Source of the DNA: Pedobacter deserti | GTDB lineage: Bacteria; Bacteroidota; Bacteroidia; Sphingobacteriales; Sphingobacteriaceae | Reading direction: 5' to 3' | Length of the DNA stretch: 64,000 nucleotides | Assembly: GCF_024436415.1 (NCBI RefSeq) | Contig: NZ_JAFMZQ010000001.1 | Location: forward strand, 62,001-126,000 | Shown: in pieces, positions 1-8,663 of the stretch | Position numbering within the stretch: the stretch's first letter is position 1 | Layout: each line of letters starts with the position of its first letter | The notes under the pieces: generated by a model | Told to the model about the DNA's origin: nothing | Databases searched by the model: none | Seen by the model: the letters and a program-made list of their open reading frames with translations, nothing else | Translations under genes and position numbers: made by a program

Positions 1-1
1 C

Positions 2-871
2 TATGGAGCGGCTGCCTCGGGCCTGAGCTGGAGGGAAAATCAATTTGACATCCATCTGTCAACCACCGGCGGCAAAGTGTCGGTAACCCGCATTGTACCG
101 GAAATGCCTTACATCCGGATCGTCAATGAGATCTCAAGCGGAGCAAGGGGTTCCGGGGATCAGGTGTATGCCTATCTCCCACCGCTGTCGAATACCGCCT
201 ATTTGCGCGGTACCTGGGCTTCAGGGATCGCAAAGTCAGGAATTTCAGTGGCATTGCCCGAACCGGCTTATGATGCTGCGCTGCGGTTGCGGGACACCTT
301 GAGCCGGTTGGGTATTCCGGCGACGGGGGATCCGAGTACCGGAAGGCGCCTCACTTTAGCAGGGAAAAAAATTCCGGCTGCTGGAAGAGCGCTGGTAACG
401 CTGAACTCCCCTTCCTTAGCGGATATTGTTTATTTGTTCAATCAGAAAAGCATTAACCTGTACGGCGAGCATCTGATACGTACTCTAGCCTGGAAAGCCG
501 GTAAAAAGGCTACAACGGCAGCTGGCGTTGACTTAATTGTAAACCATTGGGTTGGCCGGGGCGTGGCGCGCGGCTCGTTAAAGATGCTTGACGGAAGCGG
601 CCTGAGTCCGGCGAACAGGGTGTCGACCGCCGCAATGGCTACGGTTCTGTACCGGGCGCAATCAGCGCCTTGGTTTACAGACTTTTTAAAGTCGCTGCCT
701 CTGAATAATGGTATGAGGTTGAAAAGTGGAACCATTAGCGATGTATTAGCTTATGCAGGATATCATACTACCGGTGCCGGTCGCAAATACGTTGTCGTTA
801 TTAATGTAAACAACTACTCAGGATCTGGTATTAAAAGCAAACTATTTGCAGTTCTTGATGCATTGAAGTGA
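2..871 (+). CDS. dacB: D-alanyl-D-alanine carboxypeptidase/endopeptidase, PBP4 (S13) family, C-terminal part
   Basis: The reading frame is open from base 2, so the gene begins before the window and only about 289 C-terminal residues are visible. PBP4-type enzymes act in the periplasm, trimming D-Ala from peptidoglycan peptides and cutting cross-links. The frame opens with YGAAASGLSWRENQFDIHL, which matches the family's core. It later shows DGSGLSPANR (second active-site motif) and LKSGT, the KTG-type third motif with Ser for Thr. The SxxK nucleophile must lie upstream. An ATG/GTG within the visible part (such as the GTG at 77) would split the fold and is not a credible start. The gene is followed after 43 nt by a GH20 hexosaminidase, which also acts on amino-sugar polymers. 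Confidence 0.88.
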   Translation, partial: YGAAASGLSWRENQFDIHLSTTGGKVSVTRIVPEMPYIRIVNEISSGARGSGDQVYAYLPPLSNTAYLRGTWASGIAKSGISVALPEPAYDAALRLRDTLSRLGIPATGDPSTGRRLTLAGKKIPAAGRALVTLNSPSLADIVYLFNQKSINLYGEHLIRTLAWKAGKKATTAAGVDLIVNHWVGRGVARGSLKMLDGSGLSPANRVSTAAMATVLYRAQSAPWFTDFLKSLPLNNGMRLKSGTISDVLAYAGYHTTGAGRKYVVVINVNNYSGSGIKSKLFAVLDALK

Positions 872-914
872 AGGGTTCGGAATTTATGACTATTTTTACG
901 AATTACGTGACATT

Positions 915-2825
915 ATGAAAAAACTCCTTATCCTTGCTTGTCTCTTAACGCTGGCTTTTCAAAGTAATGCACAGACAAAGCCTGAAATCGCCATTATACC
1001 TGAACCTGTATCTGTTACTAAGCTGGAAGGTTACTTTATATTGCCTGAAAACGTTGTGATACAGTCGCCCGCGCTCCCTGAACTAAAACAGGTGACGGCG
1101 TTTTTACAGGAGCGTTTTTCTAAACCAACGGGCAGTTTTGTTTCGGTGGTACAGCACGCAGAGCGACCGGTTATTGTGCTGGAACTGAATAACCGGGCCA
1201 ACCCGGCGCTGGGCGATGAAGGTTACCAACTTAATGTGACGCCTGAAAAGGTTACCATCAAAGCCAATAAAGCGGCTGGATTATTTTATGGCGCGCAAAG
1301 CCTGATACAGCTTTTCCCAGCGGAAATTGAAAGCATGGAAAAAGTGACGAATGTGGACTGGCAGGCACCCTGCGCAGATATAACGGATTATCCGAGACTA
1401 GGCTGGCGTGGACTTATGTTTGATGTTTCCCGTCATTTCTTCACCAAGGAAGAGGTTAAACAGTATATAGACGCGATGGTTAGGTATAAATACAATATCC
1501 TTCATTTGCATCTGGCCGACGACGAAGGATGGCGTATTGAAATTAAAGGGCTTCCCAAACTTACTGAAGTAGGTGCCTGGCGGGTTAAACGCGTTGGTGA
1601 GTTTGGTTATTTTGCTCCACCTGCGGCAGACGAGCCGAGAGATTACGGAGGCTTTTATACACAGGATGATATCCGGGAGCTGGTGCAGTACGCACAGGAG
1701 CGTTTTGTGAATATTTTGCCTGAAATCGATGTGCCTGGGCATAGTCTGGCAGCTATTGCAGCCTATCCGGAACTTTCCTGCACTCCGGAAGCCGTCAATT
1801 ACCGTGTGCGGTCGGGTGAACAGATTATGGACTGGTCGAGAGGCGCGCCACCGATAGCGTTGGTAGACAATACACTATGTCCGGCAAACGAACGCGTTTA
1901 CAGCTTCCTTGACACGGTGGTCACGCAGATCGCAGCGTTGTTTCCCTTCCAGTATATACATATGGGTGGCGATGAAGCGCCGATAAATTTCTGGCAGAAG
2001 AATGAACAGATCAAAGCGCTTATGAAACGTGAAGGCTTGCGCAACATGCATGAAGTTCAGGGATATTTCACGAAACGTGTTCAGAAGATCGTAGAATCAA
2101 AAGGGAAAAAATTCATCGGATGGGATGAAATACTGGACGGGGGTATGCCTCCCAGTGTAGCGGTAATGAGTTGGCGCGGCATGAAATACGGTTTGGATGC
2201 AGCGAAGAAGAAACACGAAGTAGTGATGAGTCCGACTACCTATGCTTATCTGGACTACATGCAGGCCGACCCGATTACAGAGCCTCGTGTGTATGCTTCA
2301 CTCCGCCTGAGCAAATCCTATGAATTCGATCCGGTTCCCCCGGGTGCTGATATACGCTATATTAAAGGTGGTCAGGGTAACTTGTGGACCGAACAGGTTT
2401 ATAATATTCGCCAGGCCGAATACATGACCTGGCCACGTGGATTTGCTATAGCTGAGTCTGTTTGGTCGCAGCCAGAGAAAAAAAACTGGAAGAATTTTTT
2501 TGGCCGGGTTGAGCAGCACTTTAAACGCCTGGACGTAGCTGAAACGAAATATGCACCCAGTGTTTACGATCCGATCTTCAACGTAAGCAGGTCGGCTGAT
2601 AAGCAATTAATGATTGAACTAAGTACCGAAGTGGAAGATCTCAGTATTCATTACAGCTTTGACAACTCTTTCCCTGACTACTTTTATCCGAAATACACCG
2701 AAAAACTAACGGTTCCGAAAGAAGCCTCCACGCTTAAAGTGATTACTTACCGTGGCAAACAGCGCGTTGGACGCATGATGGTTATGCCTGTTGAGGAACT
2801 AAATAAGCGAGCTGGGAAGAAATAA
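915..2825 (+). CDS. Beta-N-acetylhexosaminidase, GH20 family
   Basis: This 636-residue protein starts with a clear signal peptide (MKKLLILACLLTLAFQSNAQ), so it is probably periplasmic or outer-membrane associated. GH20 enzymes remove terminal GlcNAc or GalNAc by substrate-assisted catalysis. An N-terminal GH20b-like domain (about 25-150) is followed by the catalytic barrel, which carries HMGGDEAP near residues 349-356; D353-E354 is the family's catalytic pair. The last 90 or so residues look like the chitobiase/HEX C-terminal beta-sandwich. Likely substrates are chitin fragments, host or environmental glycans, or peptidoglycan-derived sugars; the sequence cannot distinguish these. The stop codon directly abuts the GTG start of the next gene, suggesting co-transcription. 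Confidence 0.93.
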   Translation: MKKLLILACLLTLAFQSNAQTKPEIAIIPEPVSVTKLEGYFILPENVVIQSPALPELKQVTAFLQERFSKPTGSFVSVVQHAERPVIVLELNNRANPALGDEGYQLNVTPEKVTIKANKAAGLFYGAQSLIQLFPAEIESMEKVTNVDWQAPCADITDYPRLGWRGLMFDVSRHFFTKEEVKQYIDAMVRYKYNILHLHLADDEGWRIEIKGLPKLTEVGAWRVKRVGEFGYFAPPAADEPRDYGGFYTQDDIRELVQYAQERFVNILPEIDVPGHSLAAIAAYPELSCTPEAVNYRVRSGEQIMDWSRGAPPIALVDNTLCPANERVYSFLDTVVTQIAALFPFQYIHMGGDEAPINFWQKNEQIKALMKREGLRNMHEVQGYFTKRVQKIVESKGKKFIGWDEILDGGMPPSVAVMSWRGMKYGLDAAKKKHEVVMSPTTYAYLDYMQADPITEPRVYASLRLSKSYEFDPVPPGADIRYIKGGQGNLWTEQVYNIRQAEYMTWPRGFAIAESVWSQPEKKNWKNFFGRVEQHFKRLDVAETKYAPSVYDPIFNVSRSADKQLMIELSTEVEDLSIHYSFDNSFPDYFYPKYTEKLTVPKEASTLKVITYRGKQRVGRMMVMPVEELNKRAGKK

Positions 2826-3620
2826 GTGAGGTATTTTTTTCATATTGGCTATAACGGACTCCGTTATAGCGGATGGCAAAAACAGCCAGGTCTGCCAAAC
2901 ATACAGGGCGTGATTGAACAGGCGCTTAGTGATATCTTTAAAACCAGAATTGAGGTAGTTGGGTGCGGACGTACTGATGCTCACGTACATGCTACCCAGT
3001 TCTTTTTTCACGTTGACCTGCCGCAATCCTGGGACTTTGACCTGGTATTTCGAATAAATAAAATATTGCCGGTAGGCATTGCGGTGTTCGACATTATCCC
3101 TGTGGCAGAAAACCGCCATGCGAGGTTTGATGCGGTACTCCGGTCTTACGACTACTTCATGCACTTCTACAAAGACCCTTTCCTGAATGGATTGAGTTCT
3201 TTCTACCTGTTGGACAACCTGAAGTTTGACGAGATGAAAAGAGCAGTAGGATTGCTACCTTTCTATAAAGACTACCGATGTTTCTGTACTGGCCCGGACA
3301 AATATGAGCATACAATCTGCAATGTGATGTCTGCAACGCTCGCAATAGATCCGAGGGGCGACAAATTACGCTTTCATATCTCGTCTAACCGCTTTCTCGC
3401 AAAGATGATCAGGATTATTATGGGTCAGTTACTTAAGATTGGCCGGGGCTCGCTCAGTGTTGACGAATTTCAAAGCTATCTTGTGACCAGGAGCATACCA
3501 AAGTTTCTGGATCCTGCACATCCTCAGGGTCTATATCTTTCGAAGGTGACTTACCCGTATCTTAACCTCCCTGCTCGTACCGATTTTTCGCTTATCTCCG
3601 CCTCTTCTGAGTGGCGTTAA
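2826..3620 (+). CDS. truA: tRNA pseudouridine synthase A-like protein
   Basis: This 264-residue protein belongs to the TruA family, which makes pseudouridine at tRNA positions 38-40. The N-terminus FFHIGYNGLRYSGWQKQP is the typical TruA opening. The catalytic segment reads GCGRTDAHVHA, with the essential Asp at residue 51; the usual family form is GRTDAGVHA, so the Gly after Ala is replaced by His. The start is a GTG exactly abutting the previous stop codon, consistent with translational coupling to the hexosaminidase gene. The 3' end overlaps the convergent aroK by 29 bp. It may be a paralogue specialised from a canonical TruA encoded elsewhere, because of the motif change; that part is inference. 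Confidence 0.85.
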   Translation: MRYFFHIGYNGLRYSGWQKQPGLPNIQGVIEQALSDIFKTRIEVVGCGRTDAHVHATQFFFHVDLPQSWDFDLVFRINKILPVGIAVFDIIPVAENRHARFDAVLRSYDYFMHFYKDPFLNGLSSFYLLDNLKFDEMKRAVGLLPFYKDYRCFCTGPDKYEHTICNVMSATLAIDPRGDKLRFHISSNRFLAKMIRIIMGQLLKIGRGSLSVDEFQSYLVTRSIPKFLDPAHPQGLYLSKVTYPYLNLPARTDFSLISASSEWR

Positions 3621-4113
3621 GGACGATTTGCTTACAATCCTGCACATCAAAATTGAGTCCGTTGAGGACGACCTCTGCCCGTTTATAAAATGGCTCGCGC
3701 TCAAGTAGCTTTTGCTGGATGAAACTTATCAGTTCTTGCTGACTTAGATTCCTGATCAGGGGCCGTTTGTCTTTGCCACGCTCTAATCGTTTTGCGAGGG
3801 CCGACGGCGTCATCTCAATATAAATGGTCAGCCCGTTTGATATCATCCAATTCATGTTGTCGGCATAGCATGGTGTGCCGCCACCCGTCGCTACTATCGC
3901 ATTTGGCGGGAAATTAAATGTTTTCAACAACATGCTTTCCAGTTCCCTGAAAGCATGTTCTCCGTGAGCATCGAAATACCCTGCGATAGATTCATTGGCA
4001 AGCTTTTCAATCTCTGCATCAAGATCAATAAATGCGTACTGCATCGCCGCGGCGAGCTTACGTCCGTTGGTGCTTTTGCCACACCCCATGAAGCCTGTCA
4101 AAAAAACAATCAT
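3592..4113 (-). CDS. aroK: Shikimate kinase
   Basis: This 173-residue cytoplasmic enzyme phosphorylates shikimate with ATP in the fifth step of chorismate synthesis. The P-loop GFMGCGKST lies at residues 7-15, the substrate-binding DLD at 30-32, a GGGT segment at 77-80 and the lid segment RGKDKRPL around 112-119. Length and motif order fit AroK/AroL. It is the last gene of a minus-strand run (DUF1599, DoxX-like, permease, aroK) and starts 3 nt after the permease stop. Its 3' end overlaps the convergent truA-like gene by 29 bp, so the two transcripts are antisense to each other there. Confidence 0.95.
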   Translation of the reverse strand: MIVFLTGFMGCGKSTNGRKLAAAMQYAFIDLDAEIEKLANESIAGYFDAHGEHAFRELESMLLKTFNFPPNAIVATGGGTPCYADNMNWMISNGLTIYIEMTPSALAKRLERGKDKRPLIRNLSQQELISFIQQKLLEREPFYKRAEVVLNGLNFDVQDCKQIVLNATQKRRR

Positions 4114-4116
4114 TGT

Positions 4117-5172
4117 TTATACCAGTTTTACCCTTGGATCAGCAAAGGCATATAATATGTCGGATAAGATATTAATTACGATGAACACAAGAGAGATAAA
4201 TAATATGGACCCCATGACCACCGGAAAGTCAGACATTTCAAGCGCGGTGACCGTCGCACGTCCTAGTCCATTGTATCCGAAGATGTATTCCACGAAAAAC
4301 GAACCTGCGAGTAAGGATGCAAACCAGCCGGAAATTGCAGTGATCACCGGATTAATGGCATTGCGAAGTGCATGCTTCAAAATAATCGTTAATCGACCGA
4401 GTCCCTTAGCCTTGGCTGTGCGTATATAATCCTGAGAAAGCACGTCGAGCATAGTACTTCTGGTAAGCTGTACAATAACTGCCAAAGGACGAAGGGCAAG
4501 TGTGATCATAGGAAGCCAGAGGTTGTGCAGCGTCATTATTTCCCCTTGGAAAGGATCGTAACTGTATAGACTGCCCGACATGCTTAAACCGGTATACTCC
4601 CTTAGCACAAAACCAAAAAGCCAGGCAATGATAATACCGGCAAAAAAGGACGGAGAAGAAATACCTATGATGGCAAATCCGTTCGCCGATCTGTCTATCC
4701 AGGTGTCTCTATTAACTGCGGAAAGCACGCCCAAAAATACGCCTGTAACTGTAGCAAGTAACATTGCAGCTGAAGCCAGCACTATGGTATTGGGAACTGT
4801 TTCTGCAAGGATGGTGGTTACTTCACGTTTGGTTTGATAGGAGCGCCGAAGGTATGGAACTTTAATAACGAGTACCTTCCTGCCGACTTCCACGGATGCC
4901 AGGAGGGTATATTTCTGGATGTCGGCATGGCTGTTGTCGTGAACGCTAACTGGCGAAAGGTCGTTTATGTATAAAAGAAATTGGGTGCCGCGCGACTGGT
5001 CTAATCCGAATTCTTTACGCACTGCTTCCAGCGATTGGACATCGGCGCGCTGACCCATTGTCATCCGGGCCGGGTCGCCGGGCAAAATGTTAAAAAGTAT
5101 AAAGACAATGATAACCACACCCGTCATCACGGCAAATCCATAGGAAATTTTATGGAGGGTATAACGTATCAT
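4117..5172 (-). CDS. ABC transporter permease, DppB/OppB-like
   Basis: This 351-residue inner-membrane protein resembles the DppB/OppB subunit of peptide/nickel ABC importers. Residues 12-35 form the first membrane helix, followed by GDPARMTMG, a family-typical segment, a long periplasmic loop, then about five more helices. The EAA-like cytoplasmic loop is visible as AKAKGLGRLTIILKHALRN. No DppC-type second permease, ATPase or binding protein lies nearby, which is unusual for this family. It is 5 nt downstream of the DoxX-like gene and 3 nt upstream of aroK in the same operon. Its partners must be encoded elsewhere, or it works alone or with another permease; its substrate cannot be told. Confidence 0.85.
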   Translation of the reverse strand: MIRYTLHKISYGFAVMTGVVIIVFILFNILPGDPARMTMGQRADVQSLEAVRKEFGLDQSRGTQFLLYINDLSPVSVHDNSHADIQKYTLLASVEVGRKVLVIKVPYLRRSYQTKREVTTILAETVPNTIVLASAAMLLATVTGVFLGVLSAVNRDTWIDRSANGFAIIGISSPSFFAGIIIAWLFGFVLREYTGLSMSGSLYSYDPFQGEIMTLHNLWLPMITLALRPLAVIVQLTRSTMLDVLSQDYIRTAKAKGLGRLTIILKHALRNAINPVITAISGWFASLLAGSFFVEYIFGYNGLGRATVTALEMSDFPVVMGSILFISLVFIVINILSDILYAFADPRVKLV

Positions 5173-5177
5173 CAGGA

Positions 5178-6329
5178 CTATTTAGCAAAATACTCCCGTG
5201 AGAGCTCGTCGAACGATGGAACCGCACTATGATGCCATTTGTTTATAACAACACCGTTCTTAAGTAGCATCACTCCTGGATTTGCCCTGACCATGCTTTT
5301 CAGTGGTACCGCATCGGCATAAAACACCTCCATAAAGAGTTTCATTCGTTTGCTGTAAGCGTCTGCGGTCTGCGCAGCCGCTGAGGTTAGCATTACAGTA
5401 CGAATATGAAACTGCTCTGCTGCATTTAACGATAATGCGTTCAAGTTCCCCATGGCAGTTTCATTTGTTGCACTCAGATCGTATGCCACCACGACCAGGT
5501 TATAATAGGGGTTCTCGATCAATTCTTTTGTATAGTCTGTGCCCGAAGCATCAGTAATCATGAGGTCACGAATCTTCGGCTTGAAGCCCTCTTTAACTAA
5601 CCGGCTTTCGGGATCGCCGACGATCTCCCAGTTTTCATCCTGCCATATCCCGGTTTTAAGGTAATCCTTGTCATTTATTACTTTCTCCTCACCGGTTGCT
5701 TTGTTTTTCATCTTGTAGGTAATCTCGTACTCGTCTGGTACGGCGCCCGCAGGAATTTTCATCAGTTCCGGTAGATTAGCACCGACCTTATAAGGGAGAA
5801 AGTCTATTACAGGCAGACGGTTGTAGGTGTAAAGACTGAATCCCAGCGAAACGAGCAGAACAATAAGAAATGTTACCTTCTGCCCGGAGGAACTGTTGGT
5901 AACAGGCCGAATAGCATCAGCATACCGGAACAGATAAACGATAAGGACAAGCAACACAACATCCTTGGTGAAAGATTGCCAAGGCGTGAGAGGGATTGCG
6001 TCCCCGAAGCAGCCACAGGATGTCACTACTTTAAAGAAAGCGGAAACAAAGGTTAGAAATGTAAAAAAAACTATGACGAGCAATAGACCCAGCGTGACCT
6101 CCTTGCGCCAGAACCCAAGCAGCAGCAAAGCCCCCAGCACGACCTCGAACACACAAAGCATGATGGCAATTCCGGTTGCCCAGCCGCTAAGGAAAGGCAT
6201 ATGGAAAACTTCAAAATATTCTTGAAGTTTATATCCGAAGCCAAGCGGATCATTGGCCTTAATCAGGCCGGAGAATATAAATAGCGTTCCAACAAATATT
6301 CGTGAAAGATTAAGCGCGATTCTTTTCAT
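5178..6329 (-). CDS. BT_3928-type DoxX/MauE-like membrane protein with C-terminal periplasmic domain
   Basis: This 383-residue protein has four predicted membrane helices in its first 135 residues, matching the DoxX/MauE fold, including the MauE-like CGCFG motif at residues 105-109. One further helix near 150 precedes a roughly 220-residue soluble part, which has a thioredoxin-like look but no clear CxxC pair. NCBI-style annotation calls this a BT_3928 family protein. MauE-type proteins move reducing equivalents across the membrane, so a redox role is plausible, but I cannot assign a substrate. It follows the DUF1599 gene by 9 nt and precedes the permease by 5 nt. In Bacteroides relatives this family is, as I recall, also near folP and DUF1599. 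Confidence 0.8.
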   Translation of the reverse strand: MKRIALNLSRIFVGTLFIFSGLIKANDPLGFGYKLQEYFEVFHMPFLSGWATGIAIMLCVFEVVLGALLLLGFWRKEVTLGLLLVIVFFTFLTFVSAFFKVVTSCGCFGDAIPLTPWQSFTKDVVLLVLIVYLFRYADAIRPVTNSSSGQKVTFLIVLLVSLGFSLYTYNRLPVIDFLPYKVGANLPELMKIPAGAVPDEYEITYKMKNKATGEEKVINDKDYLKTGIWQDENWEIVGDPESRLVKEGFKPKIRDLMITDASGTDYTKELIENPYYNLVVVAYDLSATNETAMGNLNALSLNAAEQFHIRTVMLTSAAAQTADAYSKRMKLFMEVFYADAVPLKSMVRANPGVMLLKNGVVINKWHHSAVPSFDELSREYFAK

Positions 6330-6338
6330 GCTTTGATT

Positions 6339-6887
6339 TTATTTAAGTCCCAGCCTTATTAATGCAAATACTGCATAGTTGAGCATATCCTGATAGTTAG
6401 CGCTTACTCCCTCCGAAGCAAGCGTTTTACCCTGGTTGTCCTCAATCTGCTTGACCCGCAAGATTTTCATCAGGATCAAATCGGTGAGTGAACTGATGCG
6501 CATATCGCGCCAGGCCTCACCATAGTCATGGTTCTTTGCGAACATTAACGCTTTGGTTTCCCTCACTTTCTGATCAAACAATTGTTCCACTAAGGCAGGT
6601 TCGAGTTCATACGGATCTTCCGGTCCCAGCTCAAGTTGCATCATTCCTATGATACAATAATTCACAATGCCAATGTATTCGTCTGTTACACCATCGCCTA
6701 CCTTGGATACCCCTGTCTCTTCAAGCGTACGAATGCGCTGTGCTTTAATAAAAATCTGATCTGTGATTGACGCCGGCCGCAAAATGCGCCAGGCTGTCCC
6801 ATAATCATAAGTCTTTTTTAAAAACAACGACCTGCAAACCGCTGTTACTGAATCATATTCCTGTGAAGTATTCGCCACGAAAACCAA
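6339..6887 (-). CDS. DUF1599 (nucleotide modification associated domain 1) protein, tandem-duplicated
   Basis: This 182-residue cytoplasmic protein has two copies of the same domain. The first carries YDYGTAWR at 27-34 and VNYCIIGMMQLEL at 75-87; the second carries HDYGEAWR at 120-127 and LNYAVFALIRLGL at 169-181, so the copies are offset by about 93 residues. Pfam DUF1599 is also called nucleotide modification associated domain 1 because phage relatives sit beside DNA-base modification genes. The cellular role of the chromosomal form is unknown. The gene heads the leftward operon and is divergent from folP, 85 bp away, sharing a promoter region with it. A link to folate or nucleotide metabolism is inference from context. 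Confidence 0.85.
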   Translation of the reverse strand: MVFVANTSQEYDSVTAVCRSLFLKKTYDYGTAWRILRPASITDQIFIKAQRIRTLEETGVSKVGDGVTDEYIGIVNYCIIGMMQLELGPEDPYELEPALVEQLFDQKVRETKALMFAKNHDYGEAWRDMRISSLTDLILMKILRVKQIEDNQGKTLASEGVSANYQDMLNYAVFALIRLGLK

Positions 6888-6954
6888 TTATAATATTAAA
6901 TTTAAGCCAGTATATCGCTGTAACGCCTGTTACCAAGATATAGAACTATTTATA

Positions 6955-6962
6955 TAAGTTTG
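6955..6962 (+). promoter_or_regulatory. Bacteroidota -7 element of folP
   Basis: TAAGTTTG matches the Bacteroidota consensus TAnnTTTG and ends 10 nt before the folP ATG. No convincing -33 TTTG was found at the standard spacing. Confidence 0.5.
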
Positions 6963-6972
6963 TACAACGACA

Positions 6973-7827
6973 ATGGCTAAAGATACATTTTTAAACGCAA
7001 AACGTACACTAAACATAAGAGGCAGGCTGGTGGATCTGAGTACCCCAGCGGTCATGGGAATTCTCAACCTGACACCAGATTCCTTTTATGGTGAAAGCCG
7101 AGTAGCTACCGTTGAACAAGCACTGCTCCGTACGGAAGCTTTTGTAAATGAAGGCGCAAGCTTCATTGACATCGGCGCCTACTCTTCCAGGCCTGGTGCT
7201 GTTGAGGTACATAGTGATGAGGAAGTAAGCCGGCTGACACCTGTTGTGGAAGCTATCGTTAAAAGATTTCCTGATGTTGTGATATCAGTGGATACGTTCC
7301 GTTCGAAGGTGGCCCGGGAAGCTGTGCAGGCCGGCGCACACCTGGTCAACGACATATCCGCCGGCGATCTTGATGAAGCTATGTTTGCTACGGTGGCAGA
7401 CTTAAAGGTCCCATACATTATTATGCACATGCGTGGTAACCCCCAAACTATGCAAACGCTTACAGACTATAAAGATCTGAATCTTGAACTGATAGATTAT
7501 TTTTCGGCACGCATTGCAAAACTGAAATCGCTCGGGGTGAACGATATCATGATTGATCCCGGGTTTGGATTTGCTAAGACTACAGACCAGAATTATGAAC
7601 TTCTTAACCGCTTGGAAGACCTGCATATATTCGGCCTTCCGCTCCTTGTAGGCGTTTCACGAAAAGGCATGATATATAAGCTGCTCGGAGGCTCGGCGGG
7701 AGAAGCGCTTAATGGCACAACCGTTGTAAACACTATCGCCCTATTGAAGGGAGCCACAATATTGCGGGTGCACGATGTAAAAGCCGCATCCGAATGTATC
7801 GCTATTGTTAAAAACATGAAGAAATAA
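6973..7827 (+). CDS. folP: Dihydropteroate synthase
   Basis: This 284-residue cytoplasmic enzyme condenses p-aminobenzoate with dihydropterin pyrophosphate in folate synthesis and is the sulfonamide target. The pterin-binding barrel begins with MGILNLTPDSF (residues 28-38), followed by DIGAYSSRPG, where the family usually has DIGGESTRPG. SVDTFRSKVA, NDISAG, DPGFGFAKT and GVSRKGMI follow in the expected order. The gene is 22 nt upstream of cdaA on the same strand, an adjacency common in this phylum. The start chosen is the ATG ten bases after a TAAGTTTG -7 element. Confidence 0.95.
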   Translation: MAKDTFLNAKRTLNIRGRLVDLSTPAVMGILNLTPDSFYGESRVATVEQALLRTEAFVNEGASFIDIGAYSSRPGAVEVHSDEEVSRLTPVVEAIVKRFPDVVISVDTFRSKVAREAVQAGAHLVNDISAGDLDEAMFATVADLKVPYIIMHMRGNPQTMQTLTDYKDLNLELIDYFSARIAKLKSLGVNDIMIDPGFGFAKTTDQNYELLNRLEDLHIFGLPLLVGVSRKGMIYKLLGGSAGEALNGTTVVNTIALLKGATILRVHDVKAASECIAIVKNMKK

Positions 7828-7849
7828 TTATTTTCACTAACTTGCATCG

Positions 7850-8641
7850 ATGAACGGCTTTGACTTCGACTTTCTAAAGGTGACGGTAACTGATATCGTG
7901 GATATCATATTTGTAGCTCTGCTGATCTATTATTTATACAACCTGATCAAGAACACCATTGCCGTAAACCTGCTCTTGGGTATGTTTATCGTGGTGCTAA
8001 TCTGGTTTGCCGTAAGGCAACTTGATATGAGGCTGCTTACTGCCATTATTGAGAAGTTTATGAGTGTAGGCATCATCGCGCTCATTGTGATTTTTCAGCC
8101 TGAAATTAGGAGATTCCTCCTTTTGATAGGAAAAAACACTTTTCTGCAACAAAATAAGGCTTGGTGGGGTTATCTGTTCGGAAGTAAGAACATTGAGCGC
8201 GACAACCTGATCCGGATTAAACCCATTATTGATGCGTGTAAGAGCATGAAAAAATCGAGGACCGGAGCACTGATGGTTTTTGTAAAATTTTATGATGATC
8301 AATTATTTGCCAATAGCTGCGAGGTAATCGATTCGAAGATATCAAAACGTTTACTGGAGAGCATATTTCAGAAGTACAGTCCGCTGCACGATGGTGCCGT
8401 TGTAATTGCCGAAAACAAGATCAAAAGCGCAAGTTGTATACTTCCGCTTACGGACAATGACAAATTACCTCCCCAGTTTGGGCTTAGACACCGGGCAGGC
8501 ATCGGAATTTCTGAAACAACGGATGCTGTTGCCGTTATTGTTTCTGAGGAGACCGGCGAAATTGCTTACGCTAAACAGGGCCGTGTACGCATGAATGTTT
8601 CCTTTGGTGAACTTGAGAAACTGCTCAATAAAGATTTTTAA
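7850..8641 (+). CDS. cdaA: Diadenylate cyclase CdaA (DisA-N family)
   Basis: This 263-residue membrane-bound enzyme makes the second messenger c-di-AMP from two ATP. Three N-terminal membrane helices (about 15-85) are followed by the DAC domain with both signature motifs, DGA at 181-183 and RHR at 213-215, so it should be active. Length matches CdaA of other Bacteroidota. In Firmicutes cdaA is linked to cdaR and glmM; here the partner is folP upstream instead, and no CdaR-like protein is seen in the window. c-di-AMP typically controls potassium uptake, turgor and wall homeostasis. Confidence 0.93.
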   Translation: MNGFDFDFLKVTVTDIVDIIFVALLIYYLYNLIKNTIAVNLLLGMFIVVLIWFAVRQLDMRLLTAIIEKFMSVGIIALIVIFQPEIRRFLLLIGKNTFLQQNKAWWGYLFGSKNIERDNLIRIKPIIDACKSMKKSRTGALMVFVKFYDDQLFANSCEVIDSKISKRLLESIFQKYSPLHDGAVVIAENKIKSASCILPLTDNDKLPPQFGLRHRAGIGISETTDAVAVIVSEETGEIAYAKQGRVRMNVSFGELEKLLNKDF

Positions 8642-8663
8642 CATAATTACGCTAATCAAAACA

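Noticed and set aside
4117..5172. A complete dipeptide transport operon.
   Set aside because: Only one permease is present; neighbours are a DoxX-like protein and shikimate kinase, so a full transporter cannot be claimed.
8595..8663. Longer version of the NUMOD1-repeat protein starting inside cdaA.
   Set aside because: It would overlap cdaA by 47 bp, and the added residues do not match the repeats. The GTG at 8664 fits the start of repeat 1.
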